This document shows positions 1-15,000 of a DNA stretch of 64,000 nucleotides, piece after piece. Source of the stretch: Oopsacas minuta (Eukaryota; Porifera; Hexactinellida; Lyssacinosida; Leucopsacidae). Below the pieces are notes generated by a model. It saw nothing but the letters and a program-made list of their open reading frames with translations, searched no databases and was not told the DNA's origin. How positions within the stretch are numbered: position 1 is the stretch's first letter; every line of letters begins with the position of its first letter. The DNA is taken from positions 248,001 to 312,000 of the forward strand of contig JAKMXF010000322.1 of the NCBI GenBank assembly GCA_024704765.1. Reading direction: 5' to 3'. Both the position numbers and the translations under genes were made by a program.

Positions 1-3000
1 ATATTATAATCTTGTAGATTTTTGGTTACCAACTGGACAAGACACTTACGCTCACACCGATCTCACTTTCTCAATCGGGAGCCTCACAAGCACGTCCACA
101 TACACAATTAATCCCGGTGTTGCCACCCACTTAGAAAGTATCATAATCACCCAATGGGTGTCTGTCAACAATCGTGATGTACGTGTAGTTTTGCAGGCCG
201 CAAACGATAATGATCAGACCAATATTGATCCCGCAACAATTCGAGTAGAAATTGATAGCCTAATAGACACTGTACCTTCAATTACAGGTGTTTGCACAGT
301 CAGCATTCCATCTGGCATTTGTTCAATTGTTCTTACCTTCCCTGAAAGTTGGCTATCCTCTCTAACGGAGGATTATCCTTACGCTATCTTGGTATCAGCC
401 CAATTATTTGATTCATTAACTATTCTCGGTCTTATTGATGCTCGTTATGAGGCTAGCTGTCCCTTCAATAACAATGTGTTCATCCACGTGCCGACATATT
501 CGCAGTTTTCAGGTTCATATGTATATATCCCTGTATATGGCAGAGCAACTGAAGGCATCAATAGCTATAGTATTGAGTTTTGGGATAGTTACTTATTGGA
601 ATTCGAAAGAGTTGAAAATTCAGAATATTTCATCTCAGAAGCAACTCTTGATTCTACCATTAGCGGTCATTTTTTCGTGTCAGGATCTACAACACGATTC
701 CCTATACAAGAAGGGACCATGGATTTACTGTTTACGGTTGTGTTGAAAGTACTCTCTTACAGTGAATGTCGAGATGAAACTTTGACTGCTCAAGTTATCT
801 TCCTATCAGATGGCCTACAACAATCTGTAAGTTTATATTCGTAAATATTTTGGCGGGGTTCCATGAGTGAAAAGTTAGGGGACGACAATCCCGATTGAAA
901 TACTTTTATTTTTAATATTTCACACATTTTTTGATAGCTTAACTTACCAATTCTAGAATTTTCATAATTTATATGTGTTATCCTATATTTGCAAGGTTAT
1001 TGGCAATGGAGCTGCTGCAGTTCATTACCCAACCTGTGGGACTAGCAGTTCAATTCGTGTCTGCCCGGATGATTCCCTAATATTATTCCCATATCTAACA
1101 TCTACTACACTTATCAACACAGAGAATATCGGCATACCAACGTCACCAACTCGCATCTATCTAAAGTCTGCTCTAAAGAGTGGTAAAGTTGTTGATGCAA
1201 ACGCTACGAATTGTTTATCTAGTGCACCTGGTGTTGCTGACTTATCAGCTGACTGTAAATGGGTAAGTTATATTACTGTTACATATTCTACAGATTGTCA
1301 CAACAATTATATATATTCCTATTTAGCTTACTTTCTCGAAAGCTCACAGTCAAGGAGCAGATAACTTCTTGCTAACTATTGAACAAGATAGCTTAACCAC
1401 AAGCATAACATTGGATATATGGTACCCACGATCTGTTACATACACAGATCAAAAGCAGGACGCATTAATCACAGACCCAGGAGCACAAGGTCGTAAACTA
1501 GTGCAGGGATACAGCACGTCCACCTGTGGTCTTGGCTACCAATCGCCAGAAATCTACGTTACAGCCGAATTCTGTGACGGATCATTTCTGAGTTGTCCCC
1601 ATAGACAGAATCTAGACATATCCCAGCTAGTACAGGATAGTATTACTTCGGAAGACGCCAATATACTTGACACAGTCAATGTGGGAGCTAGCATATACCT
1701 AGAGGTTTATCAACAAGGAGAAACTGGATTAGAACTCACTAATAGTCCAACGCATCGCATAACATTGAGCACAACTGGTAGCGTGACAACACAGGTCACA
1801 GATTTGGACGTACGCTTCTTTACTTCAATACAATCACTGGCTCCTGATTCAACTAATGCTACATTACTCGAGGCTACTGTTCAGCTAGCTACAGACTTTA
1901 CTATCCCTTATACACAGGCTATTGTTGTAGTGGATGCTGTGTTTGATGACGGATCTCGCATGAATCTTCGACCCGAACATGGCTTGGTTCTGTCATCAAC
2001 TAACGTGGATATTGTGGAGGTTATCAACGATGAAGAGGTTTGTTTATTGTTTGTTTTTGGCATTCCATGAGAAATTTGTTTCAGCTCCACATAATGTCCA
2101 TCTAAGCATGCGGGCGGGGTGGTGGTGGAGCTGAAACAATTTTCGTATTAACTTTAGTGTCTTACATATTATTCATATCTAGATTCGTGTTACTGGACCT
2201 GGACATGATCGTTACCTAGTCGCAACATGGAATTCCCCTTGTAACGGTAACGAAATATTTTCTAAACCAACAGTTATTCAAGTTGAATTTGACACTCCCG
2301 AAAGAATCGAACTTACAATAGATGAACCCACGATTGTCCGTGCTACAGACCCTGCATTCTTGTTCGGATACCCTTCGACTACAAATTTCTCTGTTATAGC
2401 ATACTTCAGTGGAAATCGTACTCTTGATATAACGGTGGATACGAAATGGGTCGCGATAAATGCTGACTCGTCAGTCGTTACTATTACTGGTAATCAAATT
2501 GCTATTAATCCTATTAATGCAATATATTCTGGAGATGTTACTCTAAATGCGAATTATAATTTCTTCAACTTGGCCAACTTTGCAGACTCTCAGTCCTTAA
2601 CTATCGCACGTTCTATTGGCATTTCTCTAGAACTTAGACCGTATCCAGCATTTCCAGGCAGTGAGCTAATGTCTGTCAGCACATCTCAAATATACCCCAA
2701 CACTTCAATGCGTCAGAGTTCTATCTTAGCAACGAGTCTGGATCTTAGTAATGGCGACCAAATACCGATTACACCAAATGGTACTTATACACTCAGTGAC
2801 TCCAATCTAGCAACCATAGACGGAGCAACCCTACAACCTGTTCAAGCTGGTAATCTAATTATTACAGCTGTCTTCTCCATTTATAATAGGAGCAAAACTT
2901 TGGACATACAAGACATTGATCTCTCCACTGTAACCTTTAGTGTTAGTGTAGTGAATATTGTTGGTAATACACTTCAAGGTATTGTTGGCTCAGAAAGTAA

Positions 3001-6000
3001 TTTTATTGGTGATGCGACGTTTGCTAATACATTTGGCGTAGAGTTTGTATTCCCTGAATTGTTCAATGAGGGGACCCCAGCCCTTCCTGGCTTCTTAACT
3101 TTTGAATCCGACGATCCATCTACGATTTCTATCGATGCCCAGACTGGTGTCGTAACTCTAGGACAGAATTCTATTGAGAATATGGTGATATTATCCGCGA
3201 CTACGGCGAATACTACCAAATTTACTTCTTTATTTGCTAACCTTCAACCAGAATTGGGAGATATTGATATTGGAGATGAGTTTGGTGTACCTATTCCACC
3301 AAAAACTGTAAGTTATGAGTTTCATTTACATTATCCCCCCTTTAACTAACAATTATAATCATTTGTAGTTCCTTCTCCTAAAATGCCTCTTATTCCTTCA
3401 CACAAATATGTTTAGTATTACAATAAGGATATCCTCGAATTCCCTTATAACATTTTGATAATCTGTCTGAAAAGTTTATTCCAATAAAATATTCAGTGAA
3501 ACTTCCATAAATGGGCAGTGGAAACTGAGTGAAAATTATATAGACCGAATTCCGATTCCCCTACAATTGAACCTCTACATTAACTGGGTAACCTTTTTCA
3601 GCGTTCTGGAACACGTTAATGGACGTTACCCTGTAATACATATTCGTTATTACTTCCTCTATTTTCTAGCTTTTTACACCATTCACTATTCCAATCTACC
3701 TTAATACAGATGGAAAAACCCTCGGTCTGGTTGATGTTTCGATAAATTTTCCAAACGGTAGCTTTTCATTTGTATCATTTACCCGAGGTCAAGATTGGCT
3801 GCAAGGAGATGTGTTTTACAACTCTGATCCAAAATATGATTTTTTCAACTTTGGTGGGTTAGTTGGAAACCTGGCAAACCCAGGGAGAATGCTTTTATGC
3901 GATCTAGAATTACTACCCTTAACAATTGGGACATACCAATTGGAAATTACAATCAATCAATTATCCGAGAAATCTCTAATTGTTGAAGAAATCGGAGATT
4001 TTATCGGGATGAATTCAATTTCGACACAGCACTCCATTGTTGTTACATCAGGATCCCGATCTGTCGAGACAAATTTCTTCCCAGTAGAGCGCCGGTTCAG
4101 AAGGATTGCCCCTGCACTCACACTTGGGGATATTAATGGTGACGGCTCTTTCGATATGAACGATGCTCAATTCTTGTCGTTGAGTTTACTAGCTACCTCA
4201 GATTTTTCTTCTGAGCAACTGGAATTGTCAGATTTAGATTTGAATGGGGAAATTAATTCGAATGACGTCACCTACCTTATCAAAGTTAATTTCGGCTTAC
4301 TACCATTCTTGTACAACTTCGTGCTGCTACCAGCTGATGATCCATTTTCAAATTGTGTCCTTACAGTTAGTGTATCTGCTTATGACTTTGATGGGCCTGT
4401 TGATGATTCCAGGATAAATATATTTGCTCTATTCATAACCAATGATACAGATTTTCATACTCAGTATGATTTAACTTCACTGGAATACGGAACCAAAACA
4501 AATACAGACTTTTCAACCCCAGTGAATGGAAAATGGGTTTCACTTGAAACTAATCCCAATGCGACAGATAATTTTGTCCTCCGTACTGACTTGAATGACA
4601 TAAACTCTACAGACATAGGTCTTGCTATTCACATTGTGTATTTCCCAGCCTATACAGAGATATATACAATATTCCTATCTGGCATTCAGACAGACTCATC
4701 TCCTTTATACCCATCATTTTTTGATATCATCGAGCTTGCTGATGTATCTCAATCAATAGAATTCACACCATTACGCGTGTTTGATAACACAATTCCAGAG
4801 GGCGTATGCTTCAATTACCATCCTCCCATATTCGATCAACTCGCCTACCCTATAACTACTCCACTCTCTGAGAATCATCCCATCAATTCCCTGATTGAAG
4901 TTGTTAGAGCTACTGATCAAGACACGAATATTAATGGTGTTATTCGATACTCTATAAATGCGATTAATTTCGCTGGAATCACTCAATCACCTTATCCACC
5001 AGTTCCAGTATCAGTCGACCCCATAAATGGATCAGTTTATGTAATTGGAGAGTTAGACCGTGACCTTTATGCAAGAATAGAATTTGTGATCTGGGCCATT
5101 GACCAAGGACCCCACCTTTCATCTCGTTACACCGCTACGACAACAATCCAAATCCTCACAATCGTTGACGTCAATGATAATGCACCCCTATTCGTATCAA
5201 ATCTCTTGTTCAATATAAATGAGAACACACCACCAACCACGCAAGTAGGCACTGTTACAGCCACTGATTCCGATGCCACTTCTCCCAATAATCAAGTCAC
5301 ATACTTAGTTGATGGTTCTTCAGGGCCATTTGTTGTATCCCAGACTGGAGTTATTACCGTAGGTCAATTTATCGACATTGATAACGGAAATCCTAGCGAA
5401 TACACATTTACAGTGATTGCAAGAGACGGCGGAAATCCTACATTATCATCAACAGCTAATGCCACTGTGAATATTAACGATCTTAACGATATAGCTCCCG
5501 AATTCCTGCCGCCATTCATTCTGAATATTCCCGAAGATGCTGCTACAAGCACTGTTATCGGTACAATACGAGCAAGGGATAATGATACTGATATTGCTCA
5601 TGCACAATTTACTTATTCTATAACTGGCGTTAAGTTGCTTGACGGAGATAAGAATCCTGTTAATCCAGATCTACTAAGTATGAACTTATTCTCCATAGAT
5701 GAAGATACAGGCAATTTGACATTGGAACAAGTAAGTTTGATTTATCCAAAAATTCTCGTATTTTGTAAATTTCAAATACTTTTTCGAATTGGTATTACTG
5801 TGGCAGACTGTACCATATATGTATAGCAGCCATAGCCCACAAATTGTCGATTTCATTGAAGGAAATGTGATAGCCTGATCCCAAAAATCTTCACGACAAT
5901 TTTCACACATTTATTCATATACGTATATTCAGGTTGTAATTTTGATATTTAAAAGCAGTTTTAAGAGCTTAAAATTGTGATTTTAAATGATTTGTGATTT

Positions 6001-9000
6001 TCTCTAGCCTTTGGATATTGAAACTGCTCAAGGCTACGAACTATTGATAAAAGCAACTGATCTTGATGTGGCAAATCAACTCGACTCATTTTCCACTTAT
6101 TACCTCTATGTCTGTGATGTAAACGATAATGCACCAATATTCCCACGAACTTCTTACTTAATTGACCTCCAAGAAATTACGAATGTTGGCGAAGCTGTGT
6201 TTTCAACTGGGAAAATTGACGCAGATTTTGGTTCATATTGTGGCACTGACACTGCACTCACAAACAATAATTATCTACTTAACATCACTATAGTGAACAG
6301 TGATCCATCCATATTTACAGTAGATAACGACCTGCAGGCCATTACCCTCCTTACAGAAGTCGACTTCGAAGCCCTTGGCACACAAACTTACTCTCTTATT
6401 ATACAAGTTGATGACATATCGCCTCCTTTCCAACCAAATCGAACGAATTTAACCATCACACTCGTAGACTCAAATGATAATGCACCGATTTTCGATGATC
6501 GATCATATTTCGCTGAAGTCCCAGAAGGATTGAAAAATGGTACTGAAGCTTTTATCACCGTCTCTGCAACAGATGAGGACTCCGGCTTAAACGGAGACGT
6601 AAAATTCAGAATTCTATCAATCTCACCTCCTCAAAATTTCACCATCGACGTAGATACAGGCGATATTACCACAGATGGGGTAATTACATTGGATGCTGAT
6701 GCCAATGACACACTATATACCTTATTAGTTGTGGCATATGACTTGGGTGTCCCAGAACAAAATGCTACTGTTACTGCAGAGATTTTAGTCACTAATACAA
6801 ATGATAATGTGCCAAAATTCGTCGACGTGGATGAGACTATAATTGAGAGCGCTTCTATTACTGTATTTGAAGATATTCCCAAGAATACAGCAGTTTATAC
6901 AGCACGTGCTGTTGATGGAGACCAAGATTTCCTGTATTTTTCAATTTCAAACGATCCAACAGGTACATTCACTATTGGTGAGATATCTGGTATAGTGTAT
7001 TCGGCAGCAGATGATTATTGTAATGACACAAGCTATACTTTGGCTGTAATTACAATTGAAGTGAGAGACCGTCTCGATCTTTCTGCAGCGAAATTTGCAA
7101 CCCTACCTCTTACTATTAACGTGGTTGATGTTAATTCCAATGCCCCACAATTTTGTCCATCCGTGTTCCCAGTTACTGCACCGTCTCCTCTCGTAAGCGG
7201 CGCTACCATTGGCGAATTAACACCATTTGATATTGACAGATGTAACAAGGGATTTGTATATTCAATTATCGGTGGCGCTGATGCTGGTAAATTCACATTC
7301 AACGTAAATAACCTTGAGACTACAACCGGCATTACCTTTACTGAGGGAGAAGAATTTGAGATTGAGGTAATGGTTAGTGATACAGGCTCTACAAATGTTC
7401 TTAGTTCAACTGCGACCGTTTTAATTGTGTTAACACAATTTGTACCAATCGAATTGGAAATTACAAACGGATATCTCACTTCCCTACCTAGTTACAGTCA
7501 ATACAGTGTAACTCAAGAGTCGGATTTGTTCACTCAAATTTCCCCCAATTTGGACGGATCCGTTTCTGCATCGCTTGGCACTCTAACTGATACTTTCAAG
7601 TTCAAACATACACCATTGCCAGCCACTGACTTCAAAGTTGATCTGATTTGTCCGATCTTATACGGTGACGTTGGTTATAACTTCCTATGGGTTTCTATCC
7701 AACGCAGGACTGAGCTTCAATCCACCGATATTGATGGTGATACTCAAATTATGGTAAAAGCTGAAAATGGGCCTCTGATTGTTGAAGAAATATTCACGAT
7801 TTCAGATCCAAATGGAATTGAAATTTTACAAATTCAATTTGAAGCTTCGTGGTTTGATATACCGTACAATCAGGATCTAAATTTGGAAATCAGTCTCGTA
7901 AGCACACCAGAGATTTCCCGTAACATTTCCTTCGAAATTAATCCATACTACGATTTACCAGACATTGATCCTTCTCTCGGTAACCTAATCTTTAGAATCC
8001 CTCAACGCAATCTATATCCAGGAGATATATTCCAGATTGAAGTGTATGGAGAAGCTTTAGGCTCAGAATTAGATAGTTTAGGTTTCTCAATTACATCCGA
8101 TAGCAGTGACATCACTTTCCTCAGCGTGGACGCCATACCTGGATGGTCTGTCGGATTTAGTTCCACCGGATTGACGGCAAATATCGCGGCATTCAGGGCT
8201 TCCCCAGGCACTGTAGAGGGCAAAAGATACTTATCGATCGATGCTCGAGTTGAGAACACGATTTCAGCTAGTCAAGTTGATGTCAGGATTAGTTACACGA
8301 TTGTACAGCTAAGTACAGCCCTCGAAGCTAGCGTACCATTGGAATCAACTCGATATGTCATTTCATATGAAGGGATAGCTGAATCTGGCCTACTTTTTAT
8401 AATACGTAAGTTTGTATCTGCAGTATACGCGGTTGCTAGTACACCACACATTGTCAATACAGCAGTGCTAACCAATAATCCAGTATTTCTATCCTATTCC
8501 GCAAATGCTGTTGTAGCGAGTGCTACGCCTTATCTAACGAATAACGTCGAAATTCTTTCGTGCACCAGTAATACAGGTGTAATTGAAACTGATTCAGGTT
8601 GTAATGCAAGACTTACCCCATCGACTGTGCCAACCAACGACCTTGAAAAACTCACTCTCACAATAAGCGTTAATGACCCTGACGTGATAGAGAGTCAATC
8701 TGATAACGCTAGTTATAGAATATGGACACCTTCTCTGGACGATATATCACTAGATGTCACTGATTCAACATTGAGTATTATTTCAAACTACGAACGCAGA
8801 GTCGCTGGTACCTGTTTATCTGTTTATCAAGAAGCGGACATATATGCTACTACAACACTCCAATACCCAACCGGATCTCCTGTGACAATCCGAATTGAAC
8901 AGCTGATCGCTGACCAGATTAGTCTAACACCTGATACTAGAATACAAAGGACTGGAACTACTATAACAGGATTAGCAGCTGGGGTAACTACACTTACATA

Positions 9001-12000
9001 CGGCTCAAAAACAGTCGAGGTAACCACATCTGCCACGCCAGTGAATGTAGATAGATTGAATGTACTCGCTGCTACAGGTATTACATTTTCACCTGATACT
9101 GAACCTAATTATCCAGTTGTTGGTACACAAAGTGTTGAAGTTGGATATGAACAAGTTTTAGATAGACCTGGCTTAACTGCAGCACTAATTGCCTATGCTA
9201 AATTCAGTGACGGTAATCATAGAATCGTTACGTCATCAGATGGCGTAGAATTCAGTTCCTCAGAGCCTACAGTCGCTACTGTAAGTGGATCAACACTGTC
9301 TATCACTGGGGAAGGAGCTGGTTGTTATATCGGCGTAATTTGGTCATCTCTTGATTCATGTCCAGGTGAAGTTGGTTCGGGAGAAGGATTCATTAATGTA
9401 GAGTTCGATGAACCGGACGACATCCAGTTAATTTTAACTGAAACCGAACTAGTACACATGGCTGATGAAGCTAGTGACCTGCTACCGCTAGAAACCGCGA
9501 TAACCGTCCGTCTCGTATACGGTAGTAACACAATTGATTTGACATCAGATTCAAGAACAGAGTATAGTTTTGAGAATTCGCGATTCCCCCTAACCGAGAT
9601 TGATTGTGGGGTTAATTGTAGAAAGTTTTCGGTCCAAAATCCTGATCATTCCGGCATAGCTACTATTCGTGTCAAATTCTCACATATCACTGCTTTCAAA
9701 GAAATTTTATTAGATATTTATAAATCGATTCGAATAGACTTTTCTTTTACACATGAACCAGCTTTCCCAGGTGCTTCTACCGCCAATGTTTTCCCTCTCA
9801 ACCCGATTGAGGATACAGGTATATTCCAAAAAGCTTCGGTCTCAGTTGACCTAATCCTTGAATCTGGTTTGAAGAGTCAGAATTTTGAGATTTCAACATC
9901 CTCTGATCTTTCCCTCACCACTAATGGTTCTAATATTCTTACGGTGGTGGATCTCATCCTATTGCCTCAGCAAAGCGGGGCTGCTTTATTGACTGGCGAC
10001 TTCAAATCCTTGTCCACTTCTAGAGAAATAATAATAAGTTCCATGTCTGTGGAAGTGGTTGATATTAGTGCTCTATTCTTTACAGACGGCGGCACTTTAT
10101 CTGGACAACAGGGTAATGAAGCGGATAGGTTTCTGATCAATATTGGATTGGATGATGGAACTTTTGTAAATGATATTTTCGCTTCTGGGAGCAACTATCT
10201 TCCCGATTTGTTAACATTCTCTTTTACTAATTACTTCTCGCTTAATGAAATGACCGGAATTTTGGTTATCAACGACAATTCACCTCGCGAAATTCTATAC
10301 ACAATAAGCTCAGATTTTCATATGGAAACATTCACATTCTACGCCAATCTGGAAGCATCCAATGGTGATTTGGATTTTGGTAAACAAACTGGATTACCCA
10401 TTGACCAGCCTGATGGTACAGCGACATCATTTAGTGCACCACTCATGATAAACAGTGGGAAATTGGTAGATGGTACGAAACGTGGCTTAGGTGGTGTAAA
10501 TGGCTACATTGAATTTGATGAGAATATATTTGAAGTAACATCTTTCACGAAACACTTATCATGGCCTGGAGATGTCCTAGATGTCAATATTGATTCTACC
10601 CCCGGACGTGTGTTATTTTCCGCACCTCTGAAAGCCTCTGAGTCTGAAGTTTTCGCGAGTTTATCAGACTCTGTTGAGATTTTCTCTATCGATATGAATT
10701 ACAAATCTGGAATAACTGGTTCCACATTCGACAGCACAGAGATTGTGACGTATATTGAAGATATGGTAGACAGTAGTACACCACCGAGTTCTATTGTAGA
10801 CGATGCCCAGGCAATCGCTGGTACTTTCTCCATTGGAAATATCACTCAGGGGGTCTCTAGACGTAGTGTAGGAATAGAGCCGGCTCGCACTAAGAGACAA
10901 ACTGATTGCGGTGGGAGCCTTGCGCCTGGCGACACTGACGGTGATTGTAGGTTTACAGTAGCCGATGTAACCTATGCTCTGAATTATATTGTAGAAGCTG
11001 CCGGTAATTTCCCTACGCCTGGAACTTATTACAGTGGAGCTAAACAGAGACAGTTAGATGAATTGGACCCGACTTTAGATGGCCTTATTAACTCAAACGA
11101 TCCAAGATATCTGAATAGGATAATAGTCGGTTTCCTTCCCTTCGTGCGGGATGTAGTCATTTTATCCACTCACGAATTTCTCCTATCTAACTGTAGAATT
11201 AGAATAGAAGCTACTATTCTTGATAAATCCAATTCATCGATAATAAATTCGAGGGAAGTTGCATTTTACGCTGGACTATTCGCGACAGAGCCTGCATTCG
11301 AAACAGATATATCAGCTGTTATTCCAGAGTCTAGTTATGGAAGCCAAGTTTCTGACACAGATCAGGATACGAATTTCCACGGTCAGTTCTATAGAACTGA
11401 ATATAACGATGGTAGATATCGTCTCCAATTACGCCCTGAGTTCGATAGTGACTATGATGAGATTGCTGTAATTTTAGCTGTTGCAACCATTAATAACCAA
11501 CTTGAAACTAGCCCAGAAAGAAGCTCAACTTTCTTTATTAATAGCAACACTCAGAAGAAATTCGCTCAAACTTTCTCGAAGACAATAATTGACAATACTG
11601 TATCACTTCAAGTACAGAAAACTGGTGGATTTAATCCATTACGTACTATATCCTACAACCTGACCTATAGTCAATGTAATAACGAGGCGAAACCAAATTT
11701 CACACAACCCTTCTATACTGGCACAGTTCGTGAAGATGCGTTTACAGGTTACGTTGTTTTACAAGTCATGGCTACTGATTCAGACAATTTCACTAATGCA
11801 GAGCTCGAATACTCACTGCCTTCACAACAAGTTAATGGTAAATTCACGATAAATTCAACTACTGGTGAAATATCTGTAGCTGATAGTCTAGATCGTGAGC
11901 TTGAGGATATCTATGAATTCACAGTTACTGCAAAAGACAAAGGTATCTCTCAAGTGCGAACTGGAGATGTTGATGTGAATATTACTATCCTTGATGTCAA

Positions 12001-15000
12001 TGATAATTCCCCGATATTCGAGTTTGACTTCTACGGATTTTATGAATTCTTTGAAAACGCTACATTAGGAACTTTAGTAGTAGTAGTTAAAGCTACTGAT
12101 GAGGATATTCTAAACAACGGACTGATCACCTATAGTCTAGATATGGATTGCGCCAAATATTTTAATGTGTCGAATAGTGGGACTGTAAGTATCGCCAATC
12201 CTTTAGATTATGAAGATGTCCAGGCTTTCCAATGCACCATTATTGCAACTGATAATGGTGTCACACCTAGGAACGACACCACTGACATCAACGTTGAAAT
12301 TAAACCTCTAAATGATTTGCCTCCCCAGTGCCCTCCAACTGTCGAGTTGTCGTTTGCTGCAAACGCGCCTAGAGACCATATTATTGCTATTTTGACCGCT
12401 AAAGATGATGACATAGGTCTTGACCATAATACTTTAGCTTACGAACTTGTTAATTCACACAATGGTTTATTTTATATAAATCAAATCTCTAATAATCAAG
12501 TTGAACTGAGGACAAATATCACTAGATACAACCCAGGTGAAATATACTACGTCACGCTCAATGTAACAGATTTAGTATGGCATTATTGTGTTACCCAGGT
12601 CACTATATTTGTTGAAGAAAGCTCCTACTTCGATTTCAGCTTCAGTGTCCCTAAAATCGCATATTTCCGTTCGCAGTCGCGATACAATTTTGTGGACGAG
12701 GTTTACGAACAAGATATTGGATTCTTTGTGGAAGACAAAGACACAACCAGTTTCGATGCATTTGGTGAACGAGCTGGACAAACTCGAAGCGCTAGGATCA
12801 CGAAGGCACCTCAAGAAGCATTCAGTGTAACAGGAGTAGTCCGTGGCTCTGATAATATTAACTACGATAGTCCTTGGGTAAGAGTGACTGCTCAATTTTC
12901 AAGTGAATCGGGTTCCACATACCTAAACGCCCCAACCAGTGCTTACATATCAATAACCTCCAATAATAGAGGGCTAGTAGACACAGCAGCTATTTGTTCT
13001 GTGGGTGTATTAACTGATGGTATTTGTACAGGAACAGTCGTGCTATCTTCCGAATGGTTCATGTTTGATGATATGGCAGGTGTTAGTATTACCCTAAACG
13101 GAATTGAAACCTACATTCAGGATATAGGTATAATTGTACAACCAAGCATCGATTCTTCTACAACTCAGAATCTAATGCTATCTGTACCGCATCGTGAGTT
13201 GTTCCCTTCAGACGAGTTTGAAGTTGTACTCAGTGCTTACACATATTATGAGCCTATTGGATACACAGTGGATATCGGTTACACAGCCGCCCAGCTTAGC
13301 ACAGTCGTCACACCGCACTATACACCCTCTCCCGGATGGCAGTGTACTCTAAATTCTATGTCTGAGAATAATTCTGTAGTTGAGAGATACGTTTGTGTTT
13401 TCCCTAATACTGATGATCTCGATCAAGGTCGTGTCGATAAATACACAGAACTTCTCACTATAAGATTCAAACTGAGTGCTGGTGCAACAGGTGGAGCCGT
13501 AGAATTTGAAACAAATGGTATTTCCCTTACCGCTATCAACGCGATTGTCTACAGTACTACATCTGGTGCGTCGATACACAAATATGATTCTAATGGATTT
13601 GTAGCTGCAGGTTCCGCGACGAATTATCCTTCAATTTATTTCCAAGAGGATTCAGAGATTCATGTTTTTGGATTTGTAGAAGATAGTGAGATTCTTAACG
13701 ATCTGCAAATTCTTGATGTCGCTACGAAAACAATTTCCGCTGGTATTGCGGTGAAAGGTGTTCGTAAGAACCCAGACACTCCACCAGCACTATTACTTAT
13801 TTCCGATTTCACATGTGAATCAAGTGATCAAACGGTTTTGAAAGTGTCGAACTGTATGCCTTTCCTCGATACTGAGACTGTCACTGGTAGTGATTCTGTA
13901 TCAGTAGAAATCTCTAGATCTGGTCAAATCATCACAACTGTACTATTCAGAGTTTGGATCCCTAGATTAATAACCGGAAACTATTTGGATGTTACTTTCT
14001 CAGACTCGATATTACAACCTATCTCAACATGTCCAGGTTTATACCAACAAACACGTGTCATTATACGCGCAGAATTCGAAACACCAAGCGAAGATCTTAG
14101 CGTTTTATACTCAGATTTCAGTGATATTTCAATTTCAATTCAGAGAAGCGAAGTTGCTCTTTACTCAAATGGAATTGTCACTGTAAACTCTAGTTTCTCT
14201 GAAACTTCCATCACAAATGTTCCCCTGTTTGTAATGAAAGGAGCTACTTCCATTGCTCAAGCTACTCTCACTGTCGATCCAACTTCAAATGTTACCCTTG
14301 AGGTCATTATACCTGAAGTTTTCACAGAAATGACTTTAGAATCCGCCCCAAGCGAAATTACAGATCTCTCTGGTGAAAGGCTATTTATCCGCGCTAAGCT
14401 AACTCAGAATTGTGACGCTGATCTGAAACCAAACTACGTCAGCACCAAAGCTATATTCAGTGACGGGCACACACAGGTGTTGGATAATCTCGTCAGTGAA
14501 TTGGAACTGAAACCATACCCTCTTATCCTCAGACACGCCTCTGGGCTAACACTAGAAGCTTACGGGTCAGGAAGTGGTCCTGTTGAAGTATGTTGGCAAT
14601 GTTCAGCTAATGCTGAGAAATGTGGTGAAACTAGTGTAACATGTTCTATTCCTCCTCCTGATGCCCAATACTTTGAAATTGACTCCCCCAAAATTGCCTT
14701 CCCATTTTCTGTAGCTGATTTAGCTGGCTATGCTAGTGTTGCTACCATTACGGTTATATCGCTTCAATACGGTTCCGAAATTAAAGATCTCCGTTTCGAT
14801 GATAGAACAATGATTACTATTGATGACCCTGAAGAGTTATTTTATTTCAATGACATAACTTTAGAATTTACCGCCCGTACGTCCACGCAATCTGGGTCCG
14901 CTAATATCAGTGTTACTTTCTCACAAGCACCTGACGTGGTCCTTACATCCGTATTACAACTTGTTAGGCATCAAGCCATTGTAGTAACTCTTTCGCCATT

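Noticed and set aside
7033-7479. 148-codon antisense frame opposite the giant exon, and similar antisense frames
   Set aside because: They mirror the third-position composition of the real coding strand, with no domain or start context.
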